A stretch of 64,000 nucleotides of DNA, taken from an uncultured Prochlorococcus sp. (lineage in GTDB: Bacteria > Cyanobacteriota > Cyanobacteriia > PCC-6307 > Cyanobiaceae). Location of the stretch: the NCBI GenBank assembly GCA_902578845.1, contig CACHEM010000003.1, positions 23,958 through 87,957 of the forward strand. Direction: 5' to 3'. Position numbers and translations under genes: made by a program. Below, in pieces: positions 15,314 to 23,117 of this stretch. The notes below the pieces were generated by a model that was not told the DNA's origin, searched no databases, and worked only from the letters and a program-made list of their open reading frames with translations. The first letter of the stretch is position 1; the number at the start of each line of letters is the position of its first letter.

Positions 15314-15424
15314 ATGGACTTTATTTCTAAACGCCAAGGATATGTTCCTTTTAAGGTAGTTCCTTACATTTTCTTTATTTCTGTAATTTTAAGTATCACT
15401 ACAGCAACAGAAGTGTTCGTATAA
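15314..15424 (+). CDS. Small membrane protein following hli, 36 residues
   Basis: ATG 15314 abuts the hli stop. One membrane span (VVPYIFFISVILSITTA) follows a short polar N-terminus. Probably co-translated with hli; function unknown. Confidence 0.6.
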   Translation: MDFISKRQGYVPFKVVPYIFFISVILSITTATEVFV

Positions 15425-15512
15425 ATTTTCAACAAACATATTCATGAGAGCTTGCTTCTAGAAATATAATCGAGCTTTTTTTCTATCTGTGATGAGTGTG
15501 TTAATAAAAAAG

Positions 15513-15532
15513 TTTAGATCGACTATCAATCA
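15513..15532 (+). repeat. Dispersed palindrome, copy 4 (no hairpin)
   Basis: TTTAGATCGACTATCAATCA without the left-hand hairpin. The string GTGATGAGTGTGTT just upstream (15489-15502) also occurs at 6081-6094 beside copy 2, in a different order. Confidence 0.55.
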
Positions 15533-15581
15533 AAAAAAGTTAGAACGAGAATTATTAGCTATTAATAAATAAAGGATAATA

Positions 15582-15743
15582 ATGAAACTAAGAATCAATA
15601 TAAATTTTTTAGAAAAATATATAGCTCTTTTTGTGAATGATATTGAATATAAAAGGATTACAAAAAAATTAGTGGGATATGATTTAATGGCTGACGTTGA
15701 TGATCAAAGATTTCATTATTTTAGATCGACTATCAATCAATAA
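15582..15743 (+). CDS. Hypothetical 53-residue protein whose 3' end is a dispersed repeat
   Basis: ATG 15582 follows AAAGGATAATA. The product starts MKLRININFLEKYIALFVND, and its last ~8 residues (RSTINQ) are encoded by the dispersed palindrome (15720-15739). The gene may have been truncated by, or arisen next to, that element. Function unknown. Confidence 0.4.
   Translation: MKLRININFLEKYIALFVNDIEYKRITKKLVGYDLMADVDDQRFHYFRSTINQ
15720..15739 (+). repeat. Dispersed palindrome, copy 5 (no hairpin)
   Basis: TTTAGATCGACTATCAATCA, identical to copy 4. It lies 8 bp before attachment-like unit B. Confidence 0.6.
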
Positions 15744-15746
15744 AAA

Positions 15747-15955
15747 GTTCGAATGAGGTTCGAATAGAATTTTTGCTAAAAAATAAAACCCCTGCTATGA
15801 CTGGATAAATGCATCAGATTCACTCTTCATTAGCCAGTAGCTAGGTTCCTGTTGTGGCATGGGATCTCGGCGAAGATATAGGGTTTGAGTAAAGTTTGGG
15901 TAACTTCTGTGAATATGAATTTATTATCCATCAAATAATCTATTTAGGAAAGTGA
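15747..15955. other. Attachment-site-like unit B
   Basis: Tandem 11-mers GTTCGAATGAG/GTTCGAATAGA (15747-15768), core TTCATTAGCCAGTAG (15826-15840), tandem 11-mers GTTTGAGTAAA/GTTTGGGTAAC (15883-15904). The segment 15825-15955 is clearly homologous to 18200-18335 (both carry GGATCT(C/T)GGCGAA and ATTTATTATCCATCAAA). It has the architecture of unit A beside the recombinase but no recombinase gene here. Confidence 0.55.
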
Positions 15956-15997
15956 TGGGTGGGGTGGGGGAACTTCATTATTTTTTGGATACCTATC

Positions 15998-16864
15998 CTA
16001 ATCTGAGATATTTGATGATTTGATAATTTCCCATGCTTCGGATGCGGTGTCTGCATATTCAAAAAGATTTAAGTGCTCATCTGAAATTAATCCAAGATCA
16101 GCTAGATATTCGAAGTTAATTATCTTATCCCAATATTCTCTTCCAAAAAGTATTATTGGGATTTTGTTTTTCATTCCTGTTTGACGAAGTGTTAATAGCT
16201 CAAATAATTCATCTAATGTTCCAAAACCCCCAGGAAAAAATACAGCTCCTATTGATCGCATGACGAAATGGATCTTTCTTAATGCAAAATAATTAAATTT
16301 AAAGCATAGTCCTGGAGTTATAAAAGCATTGGGGATTTGTTCATTGGGAAGACTGATATTTAACCCTATAGATTTACAATCTGCTTCAAACGCACCTCTA
16401 TTAGCAGCTTCCATAATCCCTGGACCCCCACCAGTCACAATCACATGAGAATTACAGGATTTACTTTGATTATTTATTGAAGCAAGTTTAGAAAACTCCC
16501 TTGCGGATTGATAATAGTGACTCATTGATAGCAAATTTTCTAATCTATTTAAATTTCGTTTAAGCAAAACCGATGAAGGATTTTTTTTAATTAACTTTTT
16601 TATATCGTCAATTTTCTCTTTTGTTTTTGATTCTTCTGCAATACTTGCGCCTCCAAAAATTATTATGGTTGAGAGAATTTTATTTTCTTCTAGGATTAAA
16701 TCTGGTTTAGTAATTTCAAGCAGCATTCTGACTCCGCGCATTTCGTTTCTGTTGAGCAAACCAATATCTTCATAAGCCAATTTATACGTATCAGAATTAA
16801 TAATTAAATTCAGATTTTTTGAATTATTAATTTTGGTTGAAATACCTTTTTGTGTTTTGTTCAT
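15998..16864 (-). CDS. LOG-family phosphoribohydrolase (TIGR00730-like)
   Basis: From ATG 16864 the protein has 288 residues; a TTG 9 bp upstream would overlap the previous gene. It carries the LOG signatures GGGPGIMEAANRGA and PGGFGTLDE. Members cleave nucleoside 5'-monophosphates to base and ribose 5-phosphate. A ~110-residue N-terminal extension precedes the Rossmann-like domain. It is the last gene of a minus-strand operon (17718 to 15998). Confidence 0.85.
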   Translation of the reverse strand: MNKTQKGISTKINNSKNLNLIINSDTYKLAYEDIGLLNRNEMRGVRMLLEITKPDLILEENKILSTIIIFGGASIAEESKTKEKIDDIKKLIKKNPSSVLLKRNLNRLENLLSMSHYYQSAREFSKLASINNQSKSCNSHVIVTGGGPGIMEAANRGAFEADCKSIGLNISLPNEQIPNAFITPGLCFKFNYFALRKIHFVMRSIGAVFFPGGFGTLDELFELLTLRQTGMKNKIPIILFGREYWDKIINFEYLADLGLISDEHLNLFEYADTASEAWEIIKSSNISD

Positions 16865-16865
16865 A

Positions 16866-17384
16866 TTAAGCAAGGGTCTTAATTCTTCGTTCTAGGGGAT
16901 TAAACCCAACTCTCTTAATTTGATCATTTTTCCAAACCCAATAAACAGGTGGAGTTTTTCTTGCCTTTATTAAACTTATTTGGTCTAATTTTTGTGGGAT
17001 AAATTCTTTAGCTGGATCAAAAAATTTATCTCTTGTGGGTTGATTTAAAACAATACTACCTTCTTTGCCTGAGATTGATCTGTGATAAGTTCCAACAGGA
17101 ATTTCTAAAGCTCCCATAGATCTATTTAAATAAATCACATGATGAGGTTCATCCCATGCAGGATTTATTAAAACAAATGTTCTTTCCCCAGTAATAACTA
17201 AGTTGTGATCAATTTGATGATTGTGAACGTAATATTGTTCATCTTTAAAATCATCTGGAGGAGATATAGCTTCTTCAGAATGAATTACCACATCGCAACC
17301 ATTAGATGCCCCCAATCCTGCATCAAAGAATGTCACTTTTGGAGTCTCTCTAAAAATTTTTGTTGGCATGAATTTTAATTTCAT
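16866..17384 (-). CDS. Cupin-like protein, 172 residues
   Basis: The central region has a cupin/RmlC-like run: HNHQIDHNLVITGERTFVLI, then PHHVIYL and VPVGTYHRS-like text (IPVGTYHRSIS). The His residues could bind a metal or a sugar nucleotide. No specific enzyme can be named. It lies between two microprotein genes and the LOG gene. A truncated copy is at 23715. Confidence 0.65.
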   Translation of the reverse strand: MKLKFMPTKIFRETPKVTFFDAGLGASNGCDVVIHSEEAISPPDDFKDEQYYVHNHQIDHNLVITGERTFVLINPAWDEPHHVIYLNRSMGALEIPVGTYHRSISGKEGSIVLNQPTRDKFFDPAKEFIPQKLDQISLIKARKTPPVYWVWKNDQIKRVGFNPLERRIKTLA

Positions 17385-17456
17385 AGTTAAACCTCTCCTT
17401 AAAAATTTATGAATATTTTTAAAATTTATAAGCTATGAAAACCGATTAATGAATAG

Positions 17457-17603
17457 TCAGTTACAACAAACTAAACAATCTTCTTTAGTTGGGTAATCTT
17501 GACATTCTCTCTTAAAAGTTTCTTCTAAAACTTCTAATTTATTGACATAATCAAGATCTCGCAGACCTTTGTGGGGGACTGTGAATTGTGTTTGAAGTTT
17601 CAT
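17457..17603 (-). CDS. Microprotein, 48 residues, Cys-Pro-Cys ending
   Basis: ATG 17603 preceded by AGGAGGG encodes MKLQTQFTVPHKGLRDLDYV and ends ECQDYPTKEDCLVCCN. The ending follows C-x3-P-x4-C-x-V. A paralogue is at 24085 (first Cys replaced by Tyr). Second gene of the operon starting at 17718. Confidence 0.7.
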   Translation of the reverse strand: MKLQTQFTVPHKGLRDLDYVNKLEVLEETFKRECQDYPTKEDCLVCCN

Positions 17604-17616
17604 TTTTCCCTCCTAA

Positions 17617-17718
17617 TTAATACTGTTTTTTGAAGCCATCCCAGGTTTTAGAAAATCTTAATCCCAGATAAGAAACTAAAATTGCCCAAAATAGAATCTC
17701 TATAGTTAAATTAGTCAT
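17617..17718 (-). CDS. MTNL-type membrane microprotein, 33 residues
   Basis: GGAGGAAAAGCAG precedes ATG 17718. The product MTNLTIEILFWAILVSYLGL plus RFSKTWDGFKKQY has one span and a basic tail. The N-terminus resembles the 53- and 52-residue proteins at 11636 and 22892. Paralogue at 24247. First gene of the operon, directly after the leader motif. Confidence 0.7.
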   Translation of the reverse strand: MTNLTIEILFWAILVSYLGLRFSKTWDGFKKQY

Positions 17719-17749
17719 CTGCTTTTCCTCCTTTCTATCTGACTATGCT

Positions 17750-17782
17750 TTAGTACGGATGATATCTAAAAATCAAGCGTAA
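17750..17782 (-). promoter_or_regulatory. Microprotein leader motif ahead of the 17718 operon
   Basis: On the minus strand ACGCTTGATTTTTAGATATC then ATCCGTACTAA, 30-60 bp before ATG 17718. It matches the plus-strand copy at 11575 in 29 of about 32 positions by eye. Confidence 0.55.
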
Positions 17783-17804
17783 GAATACTTAAAAAGTTCG
17801 AGTA

Positions 17805-17957
17805 TTAATCGCAAAAAATTTTGCAATGGTTATTACTAGGATGCTTTTCGCATTCTTTATTCCAGTAAGCTTCAAGTTCTTTCGACTTAATATCGTATGA
17901 AAGATCTTTTGTATCCAAGTCCATCTCTTGGATGGTGAATGTGTCGTTTAATGCCAT
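17805..17957 (-). CDS. Microprotein, 50 residues, Cys-Pro-Cys ending
   Basis: ATG 17957 (MALNDTFTIQEMDLDTKDLS) is chosen because the duplicated copy at 24434 supports only this start; its upstream frame has a stop. The product ends ECEKHPSNNHCKIFCD. A TTGTACGGATTAAGGATC element (18043-18060) lies upstream in both copies. Confidence 0.68.
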   Translation of the reverse strand: MALNDTFTIQEMDLDTKDLSYDIKSKELEAYWNKECEKHPSNNHCKIFCD

Positions 17958-18132
17958 AAGACTTACCTCTTGACTACACTTATGTTCTAATTCATTTGGA
18001 TAGTTAATCTCAAGTTTTATGTGTGCGGTTAGAGGAACAAAATTGTACGGATTAAGGATCAAAAAAGACTCTCAAATTCAAAATAATGACCAGCCGAGTA
18101 TCTTCAAAAGTATTAATTTCAAATTTAAAAAA

Positions 18133-18335
18133 GTTTGGGTAAAGTTTGGGTAAAAAAATATGATTCCTTGAGATCGCAGTGATAGCTAGTCGCGCTCACT
18201 TTTCATTAGCCAGTAGCCAAGTTCCTTTTGTGCCATGGGATCTTGGCGAAAATATATGTTTGAATAAAGTGTGAATAACTTCCTTCAATATAAATTTATT
18301 ATCCATCAAAGTTCCTATTTAGGAAAGCAATGGAT
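18133..18335. other. Attachment-site-like unit C
   Basis: Tandem 11-mers GTTTGGGTAAA twice (18133-18154), core TTTCATTAGCCAGTAG (18201-18216), tandem 11-mers GTTTGAATAAA/GTGTGAATAAC (18258-18279). The last pair is nearly the same as the pair next to the recombinase gene (7883-7904). The rest of 17958-18399 holds only the leader element at 18043. Confidence 0.55.
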
Positions 18336-18399
18336 GTTATAGGGGACATAAGATCGTTATACATCTTTAAATATGACTTAAGATATTTCTGTTGAAATT

Positions 18400-18549
18400 T
18401 TATGGATATAACTTATCAATAGATTCTTTCTGTTCTTGTTTTTTTATCTCTTCAGCATCTAATACAGGGCAGGTATTTTGATTCAGTGATGCAAAGAAAC
18501 TGCTTTTATTGAATAGTTTGAAAAGTGGTGGGAGGAGTTGGAGTTTCAA
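18400..18549 (-). CDS. Hypothetical 49-residue protein, TTG start
   Basis: TTG 18549 overlaps the stop of the upstream membrane-protein gene (TTGA). The product MKLQLLPPLFKLFNKSSFFA continues to a charged tail ending DKLYP. The overlap supports translation coupling; function unknown. Confidence 0.45.
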   Translation of the reverse strand: MKLQLLPPLFKLFNKSSFFASLNQNTCPVLDAEEIKKQEQKESIDKLYP

Positions 18550-18941
18550 TTTTTATTGTTAACTAATCCATAAATACATAAAAGAGGATTCAATATTAAA
18601 ACAATCCAAAAAGGCGGAGGAGGTCCTCCATCAACAATTGTCCCAGCGTTGAAAGTATTGAATAGAGCTACTGCTAAAAAACAAAACATCAAAGCTAATT
18701 CACCTGATAAAACTTTTCTTAAAGAGGCTTTATCTCTTATGGAACTACAAATAATCAATAAACAACCAATTCCTAAATTACTAGCTGCTACAACATCTGC
18801 AGTACCTCTAACAAGAAGCAGTGTTTCAGTTGAAGCTTTGCCTGCAATAGTTTCCACAGAAAAAATCAGTAGGAAAATAATTAATAATCCCAATAAAATA
18901 TGAAGTGCCCCAGTAGTTTTTAAAATATTTTTTAACTTCAT
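18546..18941 (-). CDS. Four-span membrane protein (DUF4345-like)
   Basis: The 131-residue protein has four hydrophobic segments (about 9-32, 50-67, 80-97, 108-126) and a Gly/Pro loop GGPPPP. Layout and size resemble DUF4345-type proteins, a tentative match. The leader is dispersed-element copy 6, abutting the start codon. Confidence 0.6.
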   Translation of the reverse strand: MKLKNILKTTGALHILLGLLIIFLLIFSVETIAGKASTETLLLVRGTADVVAASNLGIGCLLIICSSIRDKASLRKVLSGELALMFCFLAVALFNTFNAGTIVDGGPPPPFWIVLILNPLLCIYGLVNNKN

Positions 18942-18948
18942 AAATAAA

Positions 18949-18987
18949 GGAGCTAATTGCTACTTATTTTAGATTGACTGTCAATCA
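18949..18987 (+). repeat. Dispersed hairpin-palindrome element, copy 6
   Basis: GGAGCTAATTGCT then TTTAGATTGACTGTCAATCA; here the 15-mer GATTGACTGTCAATC is a perfect palindrome. It fills the space between the 39-residue gene and the four-span protein gene. Confidence 0.7.
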
Positions 18988-18988
18988 A

Positions 18989-19108
18989 TTAATAATTAAT
19001 TAATTTTCTCTTTCCATCTCTAGATTCTACTTTATTTATTCTTAACCCAATAAACAAAGCCCATATAAGTGCAAAGACAATTGGTAAAAAAATGATAGCA
19101 AGTTTCAT
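18989..19108 (-). CDS. Small membrane protein, 39 residues
   Basis: ATG 19108 (a further ATG is directly upstream) encodes MKLAIIFLPIVFALIWALFI then GLRINKVESRDGKRKLINY, one span and a basic tail. Function unknown. Confidence 0.5.
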   Translation of the reverse strand: MKLAIIFLPIVFALIWALFIGLRINKVESRDGKRKLINY

Positions 19109-19182
19109 CATTGTTTTAATCCTGTTATTTGCTCAAAAGAATAACCTTTAAATAAATAGGAAAAAATAGGTACTTTATCTAA

Positions 19183-19449
19183 TTAAGCAGCATCATATTC
19201 TTCATCTTCAAGCTCTCTCATAAATCTTTTATCTAATAAGTAATTGTCTATAAGCTCTGCTGCCATCTGTACCTCAGCAGCAGGTTCTTGTAGATCTTTG
19301 TCTAATAAGTAATTGTCTAAAAGCTCTAGATTGGTATTTTCATTAATTTGTTTATCGCTGTCTAATAGCTCTCTTATGTAGTTATATATAAGCTCTTGAT
19401 CGTATCCACTTTCTCTAATTTCTTTCAACATTTCGTCTGGAATTTCCAT
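19183..19449 (-). CDS. Acidic repeat protein, 88 residues
   Basis: TGGAGG precedes ATG 19449. The product holds two LxDNYLLDK repeats (about residues 43-51 and 66-74) and is strongly acidic and helical. Function unknown. A TACGCATA element lies upstream (about 19499). Confidence 0.6.
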   Translation of the reverse strand: MEIPDEMLKEIRESGYDQELIYNYIRELLDSDKQINENTNLELLDNYLLDKDLQEPAAEVQMAAELIDNYLLDKRFMRELEDEEYDAA

Positions 19450-19747
19450 AATCGTAAACCTCCATGTGACAGTTTTTTAGAGCAAATTAGAGCCTATATA
19501 CGCATACTTACGAAAAAATAAGGACAAAGCAAGAAAATTGGCAAAAAATCGAGGTGTATAAATCCTGTATTCGCAATCATTTATGGAAAAAGGTTGGAAG
19601 AAGACTTCTATATTTAGGAGCTATTTTTAATACTTAATAGCCATCTGCCAATAAGAAAGAGGTGCAAGTAGTAAGCGTTTCATAAAAAAACAGCTAATGA
19701 AAATAGATTTTATTTAGGATATAAAAACAAAATTTAGGGAGGATTAA

Positions 19748-20125
19748 ATGTCTATCATTACCGACAATACAGTTTTAGTACATATTTACAGCGGTTTAGA
19801 ATCCAAAAATAAAATAACTTTAGGTTTATTGGTTGCCCTAACTGCAGAAAAAAACGATCATAAAGTAACACTTTTTCTAGCAGGAGACGGAGTACAAATA
19901 TTAAATTGCAAAAAAGCTAGTGAAATAGTTGGTCAAGGTACTGGAGATTTGTACGAACATCTTCAAAATTTAAAGAATTCAAAAATTACCATATATGTCT
20001 CAGGAATGTCTGCTAAATCTAGGGGTTTCGATGAGAAGCTTCTAGATGGATATACTGCAGAGTTTGTTATGCCAGATGTTCTAGTTGAAGAATCAATTAA
20101 AGCGGATAGCGTACTTTGCTATTAA
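19748..20125 (+). CDS. DsrE-family protein
   Basis: The 125-residue protein has the DsrE/DsrF/TusD fold pattern: a first strand (VLVHIYSG), then ALTAEKNDHKVTLFLAGDGV, a helix, and ITIYVSGMSAKSRGF. No Cys stands at the sulphur-transfer position typical of DsrE/TusD, so a non-sulphur role is possible. AGGGAGG precedes the ATG. Confidence 0.75.
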   Translation: MSIITDNTVLVHIYSGLESKNKITLGLLVALTAEKNDHKVTLFLAGDGVQILNCKKASEIVGQGTGDLYEHLQNLKNSKITIYVSGMSAKSRGFDEKLLDGYTAEFVMPDVLVEESIKADSVLCY

Positions 20126-20129
20126 TAAA

Positions 20130-20168
20130 GGAGCTAATTGCTCCTTATTGTAATTAGACTGACAATCA
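20130..20168 (+). repeat. Dispersed hairpin-palindrome element, copy 7
   Basis: A perfect hairpin GGAGC-TAATT-GCTCC followed by ATTAGACTGACAATC. It stands between the convergent genes at 19748 and 20194 and can act as a terminator for both. Confidence 0.65.
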
Positions 20169-20193
20169 AAAATAATTGATTCAAGGTTAAAAT

Positions 20194-20622
20194 TTATCCT
20201 TCTGCTGGAATTAGAATTGGAACATCTTTTGCTCCAATAGCTGCGAACCAAACTATTGCGTTATCAGTTTTTGCATTACCCATTGTATGTTTTGGTGTCT
20301 TTGGACCAACTATAAAAGTATCTCCTGCTGTATAGGTAAGATCTTCCATTCCTTCTCTTTTGACAACAATAGTACCTTGCTCAACATTGCCTAATAATGG
20401 AATTGGATGAGAGTGGAGTGGGACTATCCCTCCCTCAGCTAACTCAACTCTTTGTAATCTTATTTCTGCTTTTCCTTTTGGATATTTAAGAGCATCACCA
20501 TCCATAGTTTCAGAACCTACAAAGACTTCTTGTACATCTACAGGTGATTCTGCAGCTATAGAAATACTAGGGTTGATAAGCATTAATGCAAAAACAAATG
20601 CTATTAATAAATTTTTCATCAT
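20194..20622 (-). CDS. Secreted cupin-domain protein
   Basis: A signal peptide (LLIAFVFALMLINPSISIAA, cleavage probably after the Ala pair) leads a cupin domain with PLHSHPIPLLGNVEQGTIVV, TYTAGDTFIVGP and PKHTMGNA. The His residues fit a metal-binding cupin in the periplasm. The 142-residue size is that of single-domain cupins. Substrate unknown. Confidence 0.75.
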   Translation of the reverse strand: MMKNLLIAFVFALMLINPSISIAAESPVDVQEVFVGSETMDGDALKYPKGKAEIRLQRVELAEGGIVPLHSHPIPLLGNVEQGTIVVKREGMEDLTYTAGDTFIVGPKTPKHTMGNAKTDNAIVWFAAIGAKDVPILIPAEG

Positions 20623-20810
20623 GAATTTGAATTTCTAGAAAATTATTTAGACTTATAGTATTTATTTTTTTCATTTTTGGCAGTACTTGATTTGACTTTT
20701 TAAAGTTATTTAATCTAAAACTATTTTTTTTTAACAGTTTTTTATAAAGGTATTGAATTTTTATAAATTATTAGTGCAGACACAGATCAAAATCATTCTC
20801 ATGAATTTTA

Positions 20811-21527
20811 TTAATTTAATTCTTTCATCAATAAATTCCAACCAATTAATGAGGCATCCTTATGGAAAGATTCTCTTTCCTCGCACATAAAACCATGATA
20901 AGCTCCTTTAACTTCGACATAAATAAATCTCTCTTCTAAAGGATCTAGTTTTTTAAATCTTTTTTTAATTTCTAATCTATCTTGTAAGGGAATTAAATCA
21001 TCCGAAGAACCACAAATGAAGTTTAATTTTCCAGAAACTTTTTCAAGCAAGTCTATAGGTGCAAAATTAGTATCGGTTCTTGGTGCAGTTACTCCTGCCC
21101 CATAAAAACAAAATGTACTATCTATTCCTTTTAACGAAGAGGCTATAAGTGCTGCATGACCCCCAAAACAAAATCCAATAATTGAGATTTTCTTTTTTGT
21201 ATATATTTCTTGAACCCAATTTATGGCTGCAGAAACGTCTTCAATAATATGTTTTAAAGTGGTTAAATTTTTATGGTGTCTTCCTAATTTCAATTCTTTT
21301 TCGCTATATCTCAAATCTAATTTTGGAGCTGTTCTTCCGTAAAGAGGTAATGCTAATACAGATACGTTTTGTGAGGCTAATTTTTCAGAAAAACTTCTTA
21401 TCCAGTGATTTATCCCAAACACCTCTGGTAAAACTATAGATATATATTTACAGTCACTACCTGAATCTACCCACCAAGATCTAAGAGGTAAATTTCCATT
21501 ATAAACTTTTGTCCATTGACCTTTCAT
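20811..21527 (-). CDS. Dienelactone hydrolase family protein
   Basis: The 238-residue alpha/beta hydrolase has the DLH nucleophile elbow IGFCFGG (Cys120), an upstream Glu35 (PEVFG), an Asp in SSDDLIP (about 177) and His211 in AYHGFM, i.e. a Cys-Asp-His triad. It is cytoplasmic with no signal peptide. The physiological substrate is not known. The leader has a dispersed-element copy about 35 bp upstream. Confidence 0.82.
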   Translation of the reverse strand: MKGQWTKVYNGNLPLRSWWVDSGSDCKYISIVLPEVFGINHWIRSFSEKLASQNVSVLALPLYGRTAPKLDLRYSEKELKLGRHHKNLTTLKHIIEDVSAAINWVQEIYTKKKISIIGFCFGGHAALIASSLKGIDSTFCFYGAGVTAPRTDTNFAPIDLLEKVSGKLNFICGSSDDLIPLQDRLEIKKRFKKLDPLEERFIYVEVKGAYHGFMCEERESFHKDASLIGWNLLMKELN

Positions 21528-21560
21528 TAGTGATTAAATAAAAAGTTTTTTCAGAAAAAA

Positions 21561-21599
21561 GAGGGTTATGTTCCTCATGGTTTAGATTGATTGTAAATG
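21561..21599 (+). repeat. Dispersed hairpin-palindrome element, copy 8 (diverged)
   Basis: GAGG-GTTATGTT-CCTC followed by TTTAGATTGATTGTAAATG. It lies upstream of the dienelactone hydrolase gene. Nothing else is seen between 21528 and 21838. Confidence 0.5.
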
Positions 21600-21838
21600 T
21601 AAAATTTCCTTATTCAATTTTATAAATTAAATCTTAAATTATGTAGATAAACTTATATTGAACTCGTTTTTATATAAGTTATATAAATCAAAAAAAGTAG
21701 TCTTTTTTACCAATTGAATATACCTGTTGTTGAATAAATATATTTATCCTTGAAAAGCCAATAAAAAATACTTTTTCTTGAAATAAAGATTGACAAGACA
21801 TTCATAAAAAAAACTTTTATAAATCATTAACTTCTTTT

Positions 21839-22153
21839 ATGAATATGTTCCTAACAAACAAGACTCGTTTAAAAATCAAGGATATTGTAAAAAGGATTTC
21901 ACTAGATGAACCTGTTGCATTGGAAGAACGAATTTATGTAGAAAAGTTTGCAAAACATAATTCAACTATATGGACATGGCTCAAGAAAGCTAATAGTTTG
22001 AGGAGATATGGCAAGCAAAAATCAGATGGAATAAATGGACTTATCCAGAATCTAGGCCTTGATGGCTTAGAAATTGAAAATCATTTTGATCCCAAAAATG
22101 ATGATCTTGCTGATTGGTTTAGTGGATCTCCTGATTGGGTGAGGAGGAGCTAA
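21839..22153 (+). CDS. Hypothetical 104-residue protein
   Basis: ATG 21839 encodes a basic, helical N-terminal half (TRLKIKDIVKRISLDEPVAL) and a C-terminal region with DDLADWFSGSPDWVRRS. No known domain. The 3' end runs into GGAGGAGCTAATTGTTCTTC, a degenerate copy of the dispersed hairpin. Confidence 0.55.
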   Translation: MNMFLTNKTRLKIKDIVKRISLDEPVALEERIYVEKFAKHNSTIWTWLKKANSLRRYGKQKSDGINGLIQNLGLDGLEIENHFDPKNDDLADWFSGSPDWVRRS

Positions 22154-22180
22154 TTGTTCTTCGTTTAAAATAAATTTAAA

Positions 22181-22351
22181 TTAATAATGAAAAAAGGGAA
22201 CTTCCTCAACTCGTCTTGGAGCATAATCACAAATACCGAATTGCATACATTCCATTTGAGCCTCAGTTAGTTTTCTCTCAATTGATAACGAATCAAACAA
22301 ACTACCAAATACATGTTGAATTTTATTTTTAATTAGATTTCCGTAATTCAT
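22181..22351 (-). CDS. Microprotein with MECMQFGIC motif, 56 residues
   Basis: ATG 22351 encodes MNYGNLIKNKIQHVFGSLFD, then LTEAQMECMQFGIC and the ending EEVPFFHY. It is a paralogue of the protein at 11834, in opposite orientation and in a different neighbourhood. Confidence 0.65.
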   Translation of the reverse strand: MNYGNLIKNKIQHVFGSLFDSLSIERKLTEAQMECMQFGICDYAPRRVEEVPFFHY

Positions 22352-22538
22352 AATTAACCTTCTTTTTAGAAATTATTTAGTATGAGTTATATAAAAGAAT
22401 CAAGAGTTGTAATACCTAAAATATAAATCATAAATTAGTCAGTTTTAAATATTTCACTATATTCACAATCAGTATTTTTGCTCTAGGAAATTTCAATAAT
22501 CACCCCTATTTTGGACCCACTGATTGCGGGATAACTAC

Positions 22539-22646
22539 ATGAGTACGTTCAAAACGAAATACTTTAAAGACACAAAAAAGATCAACAACACTCTTTGGTT
22601 GGATAAATTAATTAATCAACTTGAAAAAAAATCAAAGGGAGTTTGA
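22539..22646 (+). CDS. Microprotein, 35 residues (WLD-LIN family)
   Basis: ATG 22539 encodes MSTFKTKYFKDTKKINNTLW then LDKLINQLEKKSKGV. The protein at 23450 shares MST, (N)NTxWLDxLINxxE and a basic end, which supports both as real genes. Confidence 0.55.
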   Translation: MSTFKTKYFKDTKKINNTLWLDKLINQLEKKSKGV

Positions 22647-22648
22647 TC

Positions 22649-22765
22649 ATGAATACATTTAGAAATAAACAATTCAAAAATGAATTAGATCCCAAGTATG
22701 TCTTTTATAATTGCCTTCGTAGTTGCGAAATTAAGAGTAATACTGAAAAGTCTATAGAAGAATGA
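22649..22765 (+). CDS. Microprotein with single CX3C, 38 residues
   Basis: ATG 22649 starts 2 bp after the previous stop. The product has DPKYVFYNCLRSCEI, with one C-x3-C related to the first half of the twin CX3C proteins at 10835 and 43268. Confidence 0.45.
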   Translation: MNTFRNKQFKNELDPKYVFYNCLRSCEIKSNTEKSIEE

Positions 22766-22827
22766 GTCGAAAAATTATGAACCTAGATTATTACTAGAGA
22801 ATCTCGATGGCTCAAAATAGGAATTTA

Positions 22828-22868
22828 AACTCTATTCAATATCTATTTTGACCTTATAGAGTTTTTAT
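22828..22868 (+). terminator. Possible terminator
   Basis: AACTCTA (22828-22834) pairs with TAGAGTT (22857-22863), followed by TTTATAT. The loop is long (22 nt), so it is a weak candidate for the end of the 22539 operon. Confidence 0.3.
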
Positions 22869-22891
22869 ATAGATTTAAGGAGGGTAATCTT

Positions 22892-23050
22892 ATGACCAAC
22901 CTCGCAATTGAGCTATTACTTCTAATTGTAGTTTTAGTTAATTTTGGAGCGATCCTTACCGCTAAAATTTATTCACAATCAGTAAAAGAAATTCAACGTA
23001 AGAGATTATTTTGTAGTGAATCTATAAGTAACCCATATTGTGTTTTTTGA
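22892..23050 (+). CDS. MTNL-type single-span microprotein, 52 residues
   Basis: AAGGAGGG precedes ATG 22892. The product MTNLAIELLLLIVVLVNFGA has one span and ends RLFCSESISNPYCVF. It is a paralogue of the 53-residue protein at 11636, sharing the FCSxSxSxPYC ending. Confidence 0.68.
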   Translation: MTNLAIELLLLIVVLVNFGAILTAKIYSQSVKEIQRKRLFCSESISNPYCVF

Positions 23051-23117
23051 TAAATTACTTCCAAACTAATAGATCTCAAACTAGAGATCTAATATTAACA
23101 GTTAAAGTCCAACAAAA

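Noticed and set aside
15440..15480. Terminator-like GAGCTT ... CGAGCTTTTTT after the 15314 gene
   Set aside because: The two GAGCT strings are direct, not inverted, repeats; only AGCT can pair, which is too weak.
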